Shown: positions 34,565 through 44,056, counted from the first letter of the stretch. The stretch is DNA of 64,000 nucleotides from Streptomyces sp. WP-1 (GCF_030450125.1 NZ_CP123923.1:1054001-1118000), one strand, 5' to 3'. Program-made: numbers and translations. The notes: a model not told the origin generated them from the letters alone.

Positions 34565-36886
34565 TCACTTCAGTACCGGGGGCGCCGCCTGGGCCGACGT
34601 ACCCCACCCTGACGGGCGCGGGCCGACCGTGAACGCCAGCGAGCGCAGGGAGCGCAGCGCACGCGTCGTCAGATACGTCCGCCCGTGGGCCGAACCGTCG
34701 GCGCGCACACCCTGGACGTAGCGGTCGGCGGCCGAGGTGCCGGGCGCGGTGACGGTCAGTCCGCCGCTCGGCCAGTAGCGGCGGTCCAGGGCGAGGTCGA
34801 CGCGGTCGAAGACGGGGGTGGACAGGCCCCAGGTGTCGTAGCCGGGCTGGATCGGGAACAGCCCGATGGACGACAGCACGTTCCAGGCGGACATGGTGCC
34901 GAGGTCGTCGTTGCCGGTCATGCCGGTGGGGCCGTCGGTGAACAGGGTCAGGGCCGCGTGCACCACGTCGGTGGTCTTCCACGGCTGGCCGGTGGCGAGG
35001 TAGGTGTAGGGCGCGATGAGGTCGGGCTCGTTCATCGGGTTGTAGACGGCCGCGTTGTAGTAGGCGTAGGCGTCGCCGTGCACCCACACCTCGCGGGCCG
35101 TCCGCGCCGGGTCGGCGAGCAGCCGGTCGTAGGCGAAGAAGGAGTCCAGGCGGTCGTTGGCGGCGCGCTTGCCGCCGATCAGGCCGACCATGCCGGTCAG
35201 GTCCTGCGGGACCAGCCACTGGTACTGCCAGGCCGTGCCCTCGTGGAAGCCGGTGCCGCGCGCCGGGTCGGGGGAGCCGGTGAAGGCGCCGGAGGTGTCG
35301 CGGGCCCGGAAGAAGCCGGTCGAGGGGTCGAAGATGGTGCGGTAGTTCCGCGAGCGGGCCGCGTACCGTGCGGCGTCGGCGTCGTGCCCGAGGCCCCGGG
35401 CCATCTGGGCGAGCATGGCATCGGCCAGCGCGTACTCCAGGGTGACGGAGGCGCCGTGGTGGTAGTCGGAGTCGCCCGTCTTGGCCGGCGGCCGGTCCTT
35501 GTCGAACGGGGCGAAGCCGTCCCTGATGTACTCGGCGTTGGCCTCCCGTCCGATGCCCGGGTTGGCGGCGGGCGGCACCCCGTCCGCGTTCTTGCGCAGC
35601 GCCCGGTAGGCCCGCTCCTCGAACCCCTTCAGCAGGCCCGTCTGATAGGCCGTGGTCAGGAACGGGGTGACCGGGTCGCCGCTCATCACGTTCGTCTCGA
35701 CCGGGCCGTAGCCCCACTTGGGCAGCCAGCCGCCGTCCTCGTCGATCGCCACCACCGAGCGGGCCATGTCCCGCGCCTCGCGCGGCGCGAGCAGGGCGAG
35801 CAGCTGGGCCTGGGTGCGGTAGGTGTCCCACAGCGACCAGTTCTGGTAGTACGTGAACCCGCGCGCGCGGTGGACACGCCGGTCCCAGCCGAAGTAGCGG
35901 CCGTCGGCGTCGCCGCCGATGTTGGGCGCGAGGTAGGACCGGTACAGCGAGGAGTAGAACGTACGGCGCAGGGTGTCGGTGCCGCCCCGCACCCGCACCC
36001 CCGCCAGCCGCGCCTCCCACTGCCCGCGGGCCGCCCGGCGCACGGTGTCGAACGAGCGCCCGCCCTCGGCCCGCAGATTGCCCGCAGCGCCCGCCGCGTC
36101 GACGTACGACAGCGCGGTGGTCGCCTCGACCGTACGGTCCCGGGTGGTGTCGAAGCGGACATAGGCGCCGCCACGGCCACTGCGCGAGCCCGCGGTGACG
36201 GTGGCGCCGTCCCAGGTGCCGTACGCGGTGAAGGGCCGGCTGAAACGGGTGATCGTGTAGACCGTGTACGGGCCGGTGTCCCGGCAGAAGCCGTGCCCGG
36301 TGATCTCGGTGCGCACGGTGCGGTCGTCCAGGATCTCCACCTTGCTGCCGCCCGCCTTGTGCAGCGACTGGGCCGCGTTCAGCAGGACGTTGGCCTTGGC
36401 GGTGGCGGGGAAGGTGTAGCGCTGCACTCCGGTGCGGGCGGAGGCGGTCAGCTCGGCGCGGATGCCGGAGGCGAGGCCGACACGGTAGTAGCCGGGGCTC
36501 GCGGTCTCGTCGCCGTGCGCGAAGGCGGCCGCGTACGTGGCGTCGTCGGTCTGCGTGACGTCGCCGGTGGTGGGGAGCACGGGCAGGTCGCCGCCGATCC
36601 GGCAGCCCACGCCCGACAGATGGACCAGCGAGAAGCCGCGGATCCGGCTCTGGGTGTAGTCGTAGCCGGTGTTGTGCCCGGTGTCGGGCGAGAGCTGCAC
36701 CATGCCGAAGGGCACGGCGGCGCCGGGGAAGGTGTTGCCCTCGTCCTGGGTCCCGATGAAGGGGTTCACCAGGTCGGTGAGGTGGCCGTCGGTCCGCTCG
36801 GCGGCTCCTGCGGCGGGGGTGGCGATCAGCGCGGACGCTGCCATCACCCAGGCCAGGCACAGCCGTGTGCGCCGGGTCCCTCTCAT
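34565..36886 (-). CDS. secreted GH92 alpha-1,2-mannosidase-type glycosidase
   Basis: 773 residues. A signal peptide (LCLAWVMAASALIATPAAGA) is followed by a full GH92 protein: VNPFIGTQDEGNTFPGAAVP, MVQLSPDTGHN, YYQNWSLWDTYRTQ, GTAWQYQWLVPQD and GNDDLGTMSAWNVLSSIGLF. These calcium-dependent inverting enzymes remove mannose from high-mannose glycans. ATG 36886 follows GGAGGT; ATG 36913 upstream is possible. It is transcribed alone, ending at a strong terminator. An inverted repeat about 50 bp upstream may bind a sugar-responsive regulator. Confidence 0.92.
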   Translation of the reverse strand: MRGTRRTRLCLAWVMAASALIATPAAGAAERTDGHLTDLVNPFIGTQDEGNTFPGAAVPFGMVQLSPDTGHNTGYDYTQSRIRGFSLVHLSGVGCRIGGDLPVLPTTGDVTQTDDATYAAAFAHGDETASPGYYRVGLASGIRAELTASARTGVQRYTFPATAKANVLLNAAQSLHKAGGSKVEILDDRTVRTEITGHGFCRDTGPYTVYTITRFSRPFTAYGTWDGATVTAGSRSGRGGAYVRFDTTRDRTVEATTALSYVDAAGAAGNLRAEGGRSFDTVRRAARGQWEARLAGVRVRGGTDTLRRTFYSSLYRSYLAPNIGGDADGRYFGWDRRVHRARGFTYYQNWSLWDTYRTQAQLLALLAPREARDMARSVVAIDEDGGWLPKWGYGPVETNVMSGDPVTPFLTTAYQTGLLKGFEERAYRALRKNADGVPPAANPGIGREANAEYIRDGFAPFDKDRPPAKTGDSDYHHGASVTLEYALADAMLAQMARGLGHDADAARYAARSRNYRTIFDPSTGFFRARDTSGAFTGSPDPARGTGFHEGTAWQYQWLVPQDLTGMVGLIGGKRAANDRLDSFFAYDRLLADPARTAREVWVHGDAYAYYNAAVYNPMNEPDLIAPYTYLATGQPWKTTDVVHAALTLFTDGPTGMTGNDDLGTMSAWNVLSSIGLFPIQPGYDTWGLSTPVFDRVDLALDRRYWPSGGLTVTAPGTSAADRYVQGVRADGSAHGRTYLTTRALRSLRSLAFTVGPRPSGWGTSAQAAPPVLK

Positions 36887-36936
36887 CTCGGATGACCTCC
36901 GGAGGTTCGACATCGTTGCCTGCATCGTGGCGGGCG

Positions 36937-36957
36937 AATGCCGGGAAACCGGGCATT
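36937..36957. promoter_or_regulatory. inverted repeat upstream of the GH92 gene
   Basis: AATGCC-GGGAAACCG-GGCATT is a perfect 6-bp inverted repeat with a 9-base spacer, centred about 60 bp upstream of the GH92 start. Its size and place suit a repressor site. No regulator gene lies adjacent. Confidence 0.4.
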
Positions 36958-37049
36958 GCGTGACGGGGAGGGTAAACGCGTCGCGGACGAGGGTGATTTG
37001 ACGGACCGTGAGATGACCGCGTGCGGTCGTTCTCCCGTCGTACGGCACC

Positions 37050-37814
37050 TCAGCCGGTCGGCCGATCTCCCTTTCCCGGCACGGCCGTTGGGGCGCGCGG
37101 TGCCGCCGGGGGCCGGGGGAAGCAGCAGTCGCCGCACACCCCGCCGCCGGGGACCCGGTAGTACAGGCAGCAGCTGCGGCGGCGGAAGGCGGTGCCGGTG
37201 CGGGTGCCGGTGGCCCGCAGCAGGGGGTGGCCGAAGAGCTCACCGGCGAGCGCGCGGGCGCGGTCCGCCGTGCCGGGGCGGCCCTGGGCGCGGGCCCAGC
37301 GCTCCAGTTCCCGGGCGGCCCCGGCGAGCGCGGAGCCCGCGTTGCCCCACAGCAGCCCGGCCGCGACCCCGTAATGGTTTCTCAGGGTCTCCCCCAGGGG
37401 CTCCAGATGGCCGTGCAGCACGGCGTCGGCGAGGGCGGCGGCGTCTGCGTCCCCGGGCGCCGGGCGTACCCCGGTGAGCCACAGGTCGTCGGGGGCGGAC
37501 GCCTCGATGTCCCAGCGCAGCCGGCCCGGGCGCAGCTCGGGCAGCCGGCCGTACAGGACGGCGCAGCCGAGCGCGGCCGACCAGAGCCGGGCGGCCAGGC
37601 CCTGCTGGGCGAGGGAGGCGGCGACCCGGGGTTCGGGGGTGCGCAGGCGGTGGGCGACGAGGCGCACGCGTGCGGCCAGGGGATCGTCGGGGCCCTGGGG
37701 CGCGTAGGCCGCCGCGAGGGTCGGCAGCCCCGCCGGGTTCCCGTAGGGGGCTGTGCGCAGGGTGAAGAAGGGGCCCGGCGGGCGCAGGGCGGCGAGTTCG
37801 GGGTCGAGGTCCAC
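37050..37814 (-). CDS. FhuF-like (2Fe-2S) ferric siderophore reductase-type protein
   Basis: 254 residues with a GTG start. The C-terminal cluster motif SCCLYYRVPGGGVCGDCC gives the CC-x10-C-x2-C pattern of FhuF-type ferric iron reductases. The N-terminal part is helical (RVAASLAQQGLAARLWSAAL) and HYGVAAGLLWGNAGSAL matches the family. It probably helps release iron from siderophores in the cytoplasm. It stands alone without siderophore genes nearby. Confidence 0.83.
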   Translation of the reverse strand: MDLDPELAALRPPGPFFTLRTAPYGNPAGLPTLAAAYAPQGPDDPLAARVRLVAHRLRTPEPRVAASLAQQGLAARLWSAALGCAVLYGRLPELRPGRLRWDIEASAPDDLWLTGVRPAPGDADAAALADAVLHGHLEPLGETLRNHYGVAAGLLWGNAGSALAGAARELERWARAQGRPGTADRARALAGELFGHPLLRATGTRTGTAFRRRSCCLYYRVPGGGVCGDCCFPRPPAAPRAPTAVPGKGDRPTG

Positions 37815-38058
37815 GAGGACACTCGTACCAAACCCGTTCGCGCGCCGGTGGCCGGGGGGCTCCCCCTGGAGGGCCCACCTGAGGGATGATCACCGAACCG
37901 GTGTACTCCATCGGTAGTAGGACGCATTGCGTGCTCAGGGACGACGACGGGAAGAGCGCGGGCGGGCAGAGTGTTGACCATGGAAGCCGACCGTAGGCCG
38001 CGCCGGGCCCAGGCCCCCCGCCGCACGCACAGGAGACGCCGATGAGCGGGAGAGGCAG

Positions 38059-39051
38059 ATGAGCGCCCTCGCGCTGTCCGTGCTGCTGTCGCTCGTGTCC
38101 GCCCTCGGCTACGCGGGCGGCGCGATCGTGCAGGAGCGCGTCGCCGTGACGTCTCCCGGCAGCGCGTATCTGCCGCTGCGCAGGCCCGGCTGGTGGGGCG
38201 CGCTCGCGCTCAACGGCCTCGGCGGGCTGCTGCACGTGTTGGCACTGGCCTACGGCCCGCTGAGCATCGTCCAGCCGCTCGGCGCGCTGACCATCGTCTT
38301 CGCCCTGCCCCTGGCCACGCTGTGTGTCGGCCGCCGGGCCGGGGCGACCGCCTGGCGGGGCGCCGTGATGGCCACCGTCGGGCTCGCCGGGCTGCTCTCC
38401 CTGGTCGGCTCCTCCCCGGACCACGCACTGGACGCCGCCCAGCGGCTGGCGGCCGCGATCGTCACCGGCGGCGCGGTGGCGGCGCTGATGTGCGCGGGCC
38501 GGGCCGCCCACCGGCACCCCGCGGTGCGCAGCGTGCTGCTCGCGACGGCGGCGGGCATAGCGTTCGGCATGTCCTCGGTGTTCACCAAGTCCGTCACCGT
38601 CGGCTGGGGCGGCGGCCTCGGCTCCCCCGGCACCCTGTTCTCGCTGACGCTGATCGCCGTGTTCTCGGTGGCCGGCGTCCTGCTGTCCCAGGCTTCCTAC
38701 GCGGGCGGCGGCCTGGCCGCGCCGCTCGCCACCCTGACCGTCGTCAACCCGGTACTGGCCGCCGTCGTCGGCATCCTCATGTTCGGTGAGACCTTCCGCC
38801 ACGGCACGACGGGCACCCTGCTCGCCCTGGGGTGCGGGGTGCTGGCGGCGGGCGGGCTGATCATGCTGACGACGGAGCGGATGGAGGAGACGCAGACCCC
38901 GGCCCCGCAGTCGTCGGCCCCGGCCGGGGCGCAGGCCACCGGCGCGGTGCTGTCCTCGGTGCCGACGCAGCGGGTCGACGGGGAGGATCTGCGGGTCCCC
39001 GCGGACGCGGGGACGCACCGCTCATGGAACGGGACCTGCGGGAGCTGCTGA
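38059..39051 (+). CDS. DMT/EamA-like (NIPA-type) membrane transporter
   Basis: 330 residues with about nine to ten hydrophobic helices, starting SALALSVLLSLVSALGYAGG. VQPLGALTIVFALPLA and VNPVLAAVVGILMFGETF are typical of DMT proteins, closest to the NIPA-like magnesium-transporter branch. The polar C-terminal tail of about 45 residues is not conserved. ATG 38059 follows GAGAGG; an upstream ATG at 38042 is out of frame. The substrate is unproven. Confidence 0.78.
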   Translation: MSALALSVLLSLVSALGYAGGAIVQERVAVTSPGSAYLPLRRPGWWGALALNGLGGLLHVLALAYGPLSIVQPLGALTIVFALPLATLCVGRRAGATAWRGAVMATVGLAGLLSLVGSSPDHALDAAQRLAAAIVTGGAVAALMCAGRAAHRHPAVRSVLLATAAGIAFGMSSVFTKSVTVGWGGGLGSPGTLFSLTLIAVFSVAGVLLSQASYAGGGLAAPLATLTVVNPVLAAVVGILMFGETFRHGTTGTLLALGCGVLAAGGLIMLTTERMEETQTPAPQSSAPAGAQATGAVLSSVPTQRVDGEDLRVPADAGTHRSWNGTCGSC

Positions 39052-39213
39052 CCCCGGCGGCCGGTACCGGTCCGGGGGACCCGGGTGAGCCCGCGCCGCC
39101 CGGGGAGCGCGCGTCGGCGGCGCCGTACGCCCGACGGGACGGTCCCCCAGCGGCGGCGGCCGCGGGTCAGGTCCTGGAGGCCTTGGAGGCCCTGGGGGTC
39201 CTGAGGCGGCAGG

Positions 39214-40218
39214 TCAGATCCTCACGCCGTGGGCCCGGAGGTAGGCGAGCGGATCGATGTCCGAGCCGAAACCGGGCCCGGTGCGCACCTCGAAGTGCAG
39301 ATGGGGGCCGGTGACATTGCCGGTGGCCCCGGAGCGGGCGATGCGACCGCCGGCGGCGACGCGCTGGCCGACCCGCACGGAGATGGCCGACAGATGGCCG
39401 TACTGGGTGTAGTGCCCGTCGGCATGCCGGAGCACCACCTGGTACCCGTAGGAGCCGCCCCAGCCCGCGGCGACCACCTCCCCGGCCTCGGCCGCGTGCA
39501 CGGCGGTGCCGGTCGGCACGAGGAAGTCGACCCCGGTGTGGTAGCCCTTCGACCAGTACGACCCGGCCACGCGGTATCCGGTGCCGATGGCGGCGTGGAC
39601 CGGGGCGACGATCCCGTGCGCGCCCGTCCCGGTCTCGGCGGTCTTGGTTCTCTTCGTACTCTTCGTGCTCTTGGTGCTCTTGGTCTGTTGGTGGACCTTC
39701 GGCTTCGCCGGGTGCGAAGTCGGCTTCTTCGTGGCGGACTTGGCGGTCCCGTCGGATACGGCGGTCCCGGCGGGCGCCTTCCGGGGGTGCAGGCCGAGCC
39801 GCTCGCCCGGCAGGATCAGGTCGGGGTCGGCGCCGACGGTGGCCCGGTTGGCCGCGTAGAGCTTCTGCCAGCCGCCCGGGACATGGTGTTCACCGGCGAT
39901 GCCGGAGAGGGTGTCGCCGTGGACCACCGTGTACATCGTGGTGCGGCCGGCCCGGGACTGGGGCGTGGTCTGGGGACGCACATCGTGGGCGGAGGCGCCG
40001 AGGGCCTTGCCCGGCACGGCCTCCGGGGCCTCGCCCCGCGGGCTCGCGTGGGAGCCGGCCTCGGTGCCGGTGCGGGCGTCCGCCCCGGTGGCCGTGCCCG
40101 CGGCCGTACCCGCGGCGATCAGCGGGAGCGCGAGGCCCGCGCCGCCCGCCGTGACCGTGAGCGAGGCGCGGTTGATCCTGTTCGGCTGATACCGGCGGTG
40201 CCGGCCGCTTAGGGCCAT
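39214..40218 (-). CDS. secreted LysM-M23 peptidoglycan peptidase
   Basis: 334 residues. A signal/anchor segment (VTAGGAGLALPLIAAGTAAG) is followed by a LysM domain (about 95-145, TVVHGDTLSGIAGEHH), a Lys/Thr/Ser-rich linker with KSTKSTKST repeats, and an M23 domain with YHTGVDFLVPTGT and GPHLHFEVRT zinc-ligand motifs. It should cut peptide crosslinks of the wall during growth or germination. Streptomyces genes of this type are often under c-di-AMP (ydaO) riboswitches; I looked upstream and saw no matching core. Confidence 0.9.
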   Translation of the reverse strand: MALSGRHRRYQPNRINRASLTVTAGGAGLALPLIAAGTAAGTATGADARTGTEAGSHASPRGEAPEAVPGKALGASAHDVRPQTTPQSRAGRTTMYTVVHGDTLSGIAGEHHVPGGWQKLYAANRATVGADPDLILPGERLGLHPRKAPAGTAVSDGTAKSATKKPTSHPAKPKVHQQTKSTKSTKSTKRTKTAETGTGAHGIVAPVHAAIGTGYRVAGSYWSKGYHTGVDFLVPTGTAVHAAEAGEVVAAGWGGSYGYQVVLRHADGHYTQYGHLSAISVRVGQRVAAGGRIARSGATGNVTGPHLHFEVRTGPGFGSDIDPLAYLRAHGVRI

Positions 40219-40348
40219 GTGCGAGGTCCCCTCATGCGTCAGGAGGGGCAAAGTTATGCGCCGCGAACATGCCACGACAAGACGGCGTTTCGGCCTTCCA
40301 CGGGCGCCAACTAGCCATGATCGTACGGCTGTTGACCGGATGCTCCAC

Positions 40349-40381
40349 GGGCCGGGGCGAACCGGGCACGCGCCCCGGCCC
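40349..40381. promoter_or_regulatory. strong hairpin in the M23 / gnd divergent region
   Basis: GGGCCGGGGCG / CGCCCCGGCCC form a perfect 11-bp stem with an 11-base loop, 107 bp upstream of the gnd start and 130 bp upstream of the M23 start. It could be a leader hairpin or terminator for stray transcription. There is no U-tract. Confidence 0.45.
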
Positions 40382-40488
40382 CGGAGGTGGCGAGTCTGAT
40401 GTGCGCTCGCCCAGGCGTCACGTCAGGATGGGCGGGGACCCGTACCACACGGGGGTTGTACTCACGAGGCGATCAGGGAGCAGGCGGT

Positions 40489-41928
40489 ATGAGCACTTCA
40501 GCGCAGATCGGCGTCACCGGCCTTGCGGTCATGGGCCGCAATCTCGCCCGGAACTTCGCGCGCAACGGCTACACGGTCGCCCTGCACAACCGCACGGCGT
40601 CGCGGACGCGGGATCTGGTGAAGGAGTTCGGACAGGAGGGCGACTTCGTCCCGACCGAGACCGCCGAGGAGTTCGTGGCCGCCCTGGAGCGCCCGCGACG
40701 TCTGATGATCATGGTCAAGGCCGGTGACCCCACGGACGCGGTGATCAAGGAGTTCGCACCGCTCCTGGAGCCCGGCGACATGATCATCGACGGGGGCAAC
40801 GCGCACTTCGCCGACACCCGGCGCCGGGAACGGGAGCTGCGCGAGCAGGGCATCCACTTCGTCGGCACCGGCATCTCCGGCGGCGAGGAGGGCGCGCTGC
40901 ACGGGCCGAGCATCATGCCGGGCGGCTCGAAGGAGTCGTACGCCTCGCTGGGCCCGATGCTGGAGAAGATCTCCGCGAAGGCGAAGGACGGCGCGCCCTG
41001 CGTGACCCACGTGGGCGCGGACGGCGCCGGGCACTTCGTGAAGATGGTGCACAACGGCATCGAGTACGCCGACATGCAGCTCATCGGAGAGGCGTACCAG
41101 CTGCTGCGCGATGTGGCGGGCTACACCCCGGCGCAGATCGCGGACATCTTCCGCACCTGGAACACCGGGCGGCTCGACTCCTATCTGATCGAGATCACCG
41201 CCGAGGTGCTGTCCCATGTGGACGAGGCGACCGGCAAGCCGTTCGTGGACGTGGTGGTGGACCAGGCCGAGCAGAAGGGCACCGGCCGCTGGACCGTCCA
41301 GATCGCGCTCGATCTCGGCGTCCCGGTCTCCGGGATCGCGGAGGCGGTCTTCGCCCGCTCCCTGTCCGGGCATGCCGCGCTGCGGGCGGCCTCCCGCCAT
41401 CTCGCCGGTCCGCAGCCCGCGCCGCTGAGCGAGGCGGAGGCGGCGGCCTTCGCGGACCGGGTGGAGCAGGCGCTGTACGCGTCCAAGATCGTGTCGTACA
41501 CCCAGGGCTTCCACGAGATCGCGGCGGGCGGCGAGGAGTACGGCTGGGACATCGACCAGGGCGCCGTCTCCGCGATCTGGCGCGCGGGCTGCATCATCCG
41601 GGCGGCCTTCCTCGACCGGATCCGTGCCGCGTACGACGCCCGCCCCGACCTGCCGAGCCTGCTGTCCGACGAGACGTTCGCCCGCGAGATCGCGGCGGCC
41701 CAGGACGACTGGCGCGAGGTGCTGGCCGCGGCGGTACGGCAGGGCGTCCCCACGCCGGGCTTCGCGGCGGCGCTGTCCTACTACGACGGACTGCGCTCCC
41801 CGCGGTTGCCGGCGGCGCTCACGCAGGGGCAGCGGGACTTCTTCGGGGCGCACACGTATCGGAGGGTGGACCGGGAGGGGGCGTTCCACACGTTGTGGGG
41901 TGGGGACCGGAGCGAGGTCACGGCGTAG
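40489..41928 (+). CDS. gnd: 6-phosphogluconate dehydrogenase, NADP-dependent, decarboxylating
   Basis: 479 residues, the long form. The NADP fold begins IGVTGLAVMGRNLARNFARN, with HNRT after strand 2 favouring NADP. The catalytic block GHFVKMVHNGIEYADMQL (Lys and His) and GTGRWTVQIALDLGVP are intact. It turns 6-phosphogluconate into ribulose 5-phosphate, CO2 and NADPH in the oxidative pentose phosphate pathway. ATG 40489 follows AGGGAG. It is monocistronic, ended by the inverted-repeat element at 41952. Many Streptomyces carry a second 6PGD gene. Confidence 0.95.
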   Translation: MSTSAQIGVTGLAVMGRNLARNFARNGYTVALHNRTASRTRDLVKEFGQEGDFVPTETAEEFVAALERPRRLMIMVKAGDPTDAVIKEFAPLLEPGDMIIDGGNAHFADTRRRERELREQGIHFVGTGISGGEEGALHGPSIMPGGSKESYASLGPMLEKISAKAKDGAPCVTHVGADGAGHFVKMVHNGIEYADMQLIGEAYQLLRDVAGYTPAQIADIFRTWNTGRLDSYLIEITAEVLSHVDEATGKPFVDVVVDQAEQKGTGRWTVQIALDLGVPVSGIAEAVFARSLSGHAALRAASRHLAGPQPAPLSEAEAAAFADRVEQALYASKIVSYTQGFHEIAAGGEEYGWDIDQGAVSAIWRAGCIIRAAFLDRIRAAYDARPDLPSLLSDETFAREIAAAQDDWREVLAAAVRQGVPTPGFAAALSYYDGLRSPRLPAALTQGQRDFFGAHTYRRVDREGAFHTLWGGDRSEVTA

Positions 41929-41951
41929 CGCTTCCTCGCGTAGGGGGCGCT

Positions 41952-42028
41952 CAAGGGGGCGCGGGGTGCTGTCGGCGGGCGGCCGCGGGTTCGTCGTGGC
42001 CGGTCGCGCGGTCCCCCGCGCCCCCTTG
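41952..42028. terminator. long inverted-repeat intergenic element / bidirectional terminator
   Basis: CAAGGGGGCGCGGGG and CCCCGCGCCCCCTTG are perfect 15-bp arms separated by 47 bases. Composition and placement between convergent gene ends match the common Streptomyces intergenic hairpin family (AAGGGGCGCGGGG...). It lies 23 bp after gnd and 25 bp before the end of the proline-rich gene. Confidence 0.7.
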
Positions 42029-42053
42029 GGGCGCGTCGTCGCCGGGCCCCGTC

Positions 42054-42344
42054 TCAGGCGGTCAGGGGCGGGCCCGGCTCAGGGTTCGGTACGGGTTCCG
42101 GTCCCGGGGGGATCGGGGAGGGAGACGGCTCCGGCGGGCCGGGCGCGGGTGGGGCCGGCTGCGGACCGGGACCCGGCGGTGGTGGGGTCGGCTGCGGGCC
42201 CGGGCCGGGTGGGGGCGGGGTCGGCTCGGGACCGGGGCCGGGTTCCGGGGGTGGTACCGGGCTGGGGTAGGGGTCCGGGGGCGGGGTCGGCTCCGGGCTG
42301 GGAGGGGTGCCCGGTGGGACGGGGTCGGGGTGCGGGTTCGTCAT
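42054..42344 (-). CDS. small proline-rich protein
   Basis: 96 residues, with ATG 42344 after GGAGG. More than half of the residues are Pro, with repeated blocks of the type PTPPPPGPGPQP. There is no signal peptide or membrane helix. The function is unknown; it could be an SH3-like ligand, a linker or a structural peptide. The low complexity leaves some doubt, but the ribosome site and clean start support translation. Confidence 0.55.
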   Translation of the reverse strand: MTNPHPDPVPPGTPPSPEPTPPPDPYPSPVPPPEPGPGPEPTPPPPGPGPQPTPPPPGPGPQPAPPAPGPPEPSPSPIPPGPEPVPNPEPGPPLTA

Positions 42345-42436
42345 CAGGTCCTCCGCGCGGTCGTCGATGTCACTGGACGTCGCTCCCCGCCTACCCGACC
42401 ACCGCCGGGCCACTCACGCGAGCGGGCCGCCCGGGT

Positions 42437-42856
42437 TCAGCCCGCTACGGCCCGGGGGCTGCGCCGCTGGTCGGACCCGGGCACCGGCTCGGACGCGTCG
42501 GTGCCGAGGGCCACGATCCGGTTCTCGGCGTCGACATGCACGACCCGCGGCTTCAGCTCCCGCGCCTCGGCATCGCCGACCTGCGCATAGCTGATGATGA
42601 TCACCAGGTCCCCGGGGTGCACGAGATGCGCCGCCGCCCCGTTGATCCCGACGACCCCGGACCCCCGCTCCCCCTCGATGACGTACGTCTCCAGCCGGGC
42701 ACCGTTCGTGATGTCCACGATGTGCACGAGCTCCCCGGGCAGCAGATCGGCCGCGTCGAGCAGCTCGGCGTCGATCGTCACGGATCCCACGTAGTGCAGG
42801 TCGGCCTGGGTGACGGTGGCCCGGTGGATCTTGGACTTGAACATCGTTCGCAGCAT
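42437..42856 (-). CDS. panD: aspartate 1-decarboxylase
   Basis: 139 residues. It makes beta-alanine from aspartate for pantothenate and CoA. The self-cleavage site Gly24-Ser25 is in [10 protein letters not shown], and the Ser becomes the pyruvoyl group. Lys9 ([15 protein letters not shown]), Tyr58 in [12 protein letters not shown] and [20 protein letters not shown] are all conserved. It stands alone, without panB or panC. Confidence 0.95.
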   Translation of the reverse strand: MLRTMFKSKIHRATVTQADLHYVGSVTIDAELLDAADLLPGELVHIVDITNGARLETYVIEGERGSGVVGINGAAAHLVHPGDLVIIISYAQVGDAEARELKPRVVHVDAENRIVALGTDASEPVPGSDQRRSPRAVAG

Positions 42857-42965
42857 CGAGGTACTCCCAGAAAGAGGCTCCCTGCCTGCGTTTGCAGGTC
42901 AAGGGCTGTATCCGGAGGCTATCGCGCTTGCCCCGCGGAGGGGTACTGCTCCCCGTACACACGAC

Positions 42966-42981
42966 TGACAAGAAGCTGTCA
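42966..42981. promoter_or_regulatory. inverted repeat upstream of the LLM gene
   Basis: TGACA-AGAAGC-TGTCA is a perfect 5-bp inverted repeat 46 bp before the LLM start, in the divergent panD / LLM gap. A second short hairpin (CCTGC-GTTT-GCAGG, 42885-42898) lies nearer to panD. Either could be an operator. Confidence 0.35.
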
Positions 42982-43027
42982 CACATGAGCCGGAATGCCC
43001 GTACCGCAGGGGTTCGTTCTCGTTGGT

Positions 43028-43999
43028 ATGACTGTTGGAGTAGCACTCAGTGCGCAGGACGCGCCCAACGAGGTCGACGCCACCGTTCAGCTGGCCCAGG
43101 AGGCGGCGGACGCCGGGCTGCGGTCCGCGTGGTTCGGGCAGACCTTCGGTGCGGATTCGCCGCAGCTCGCCGCGATCGTCGGGCGGGCGGTGCCCGGGCT
43201 GCAGGTGGGCACCTCCGCGATTCCCGTCTTCGGCCGGCATCCGCTGGCCGTCTCCAGCCAGGCCCTCACCGCTCAGGCCGCCACGCACGGCCGCTATCAC
43301 CTCGGTCTGGCCGTGGGCACCAAGTTGCTGGCGGAGACCGGCTACGGGCTGCCCTTCGAGCGGCCCATCGCCCGGCTGCGGGAATTCCTCACGGCGCTGC
43401 GGCAGTTGACACGGACCGGCGCGGCCGACTTCCACGGTGAGCTGCTCACCGCGACCACTCCGATCCCGGCCCGGGTGGCGGGGGCAGAGGACGGCGTTCC
43501 CCTGCTGGTCGCCGCGATGGGGCCGCAGGCGCTGCGGGTCAGCGGTGAGCTGGCGGACGGGATCCTGCCGTATCTGGCGGGGCCGCGCGCGCTGGCGGAG
43601 CACATCGTCCCGGCCGTGACCGCCGCGGCGCGGAATGCCGGCCGTCCCGCGCCCAGGGTCGTGGCCCTGGTGCCCGGCGTGGTCACGGACGACGTGGACT
43701 CGGTGCGGGCGAAGCTGACCGAGAGCCTCGCGTTCTACGAGCAGTTCCCGTCCTACGCCCGGGTCATCGAACTCTCCGGTGGCCGGCGGGCCGTCGACCT
43801 GGCCGTGATCGGCGACGAGAAGACGGTCGCGGCCGAGGTGCGGCGCTACCGCGACGCCGGCGCCACCGAGGTCGTGTTCTCCCTCACCGAGATCGCGGGG
43901 GACGCCGATCGCCGCCGTACCTGGGCACTCCTAGGCGAACTGGCCGGAAAGACGACCGGAGCGGCGAGCGGAGCGGCGACGGGATCAACGAGCGGATGA
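43028..43999 (+). CDS. F420-dependent LLM-class oxidoreductase (TIGR03564-like)
   Basis: 323 residues with a luciferase-like (beta/alpha)8 fold: GLRSAWFGQTFGADSP, GTSAIPVFGRHPLAVSSQA and VPLLVAAMGPQALRV. The set of motifs matches the MSMEG_4879-type F420-dependent group. ATG 43028 lacks a strong ribosome site; ATG 42995 is an alternative. A DUF1684 gene follows 57 bp later, so the two probably form an operon, converging on the opp-type operon. LLM enzymes often act on sulfur or xenobiotic compounds; the substrate is unknown here. Confidence 0.85.
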   Translation: MTVGVALSAQDAPNEVDATVQLAQEAADAGLRSAWFGQTFGADSPQLAAIVGRAVPGLQVGTSAIPVFGRHPLAVSSQALTAQAATHGRYHLGLAVGTKLLAETGYGLPFERPIARLREFLTALRQLTRTGAADFHGELLTATTPIPARVAGAEDGVPLLVAAMGPQALRVSGELADGILPYLAGPRALAEHIVPAVTAAARNAGRPAPRVVALVPGVVTDDVDSVRAKLTESLAFYEQFPSYARVIELSGGRRAVDLAVIGDEKTVAAEVRRYRDAGATEVVFSLTEIAGDADRRRTWALLGELAGKTTGAASGAATGSTSG

Positions 44000-44056
44000 C
44001 GGACCGGATGAACGGATGGCAGACGCTCCACGCCCGCGTGCACCAGGGAGATACTC

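Noticed and set aside
39051..39214. Extra gene between the DMT transporter and the M23 peptidase
   Set aside because: The open plus-strand frame at 38832-39314 is Gly/Arg/Pro-rich, overlaps both genes and has no start signal.
40219..40488. Possible c-di-AMP (ydaO) riboswitch upstream of the LysM-M23 peptidase
   Set aside because: Expected from the family, but the conserved core segments were not found; only a plain hairpin is present.
42054..42344. Proline-rich minus-strand frame as non-coding simple repeat
   Set aside because: Kept as a gene with modest confidence because GGAGG lies at correct spacing before ATG and the frame ends cleanly before a terminator element.
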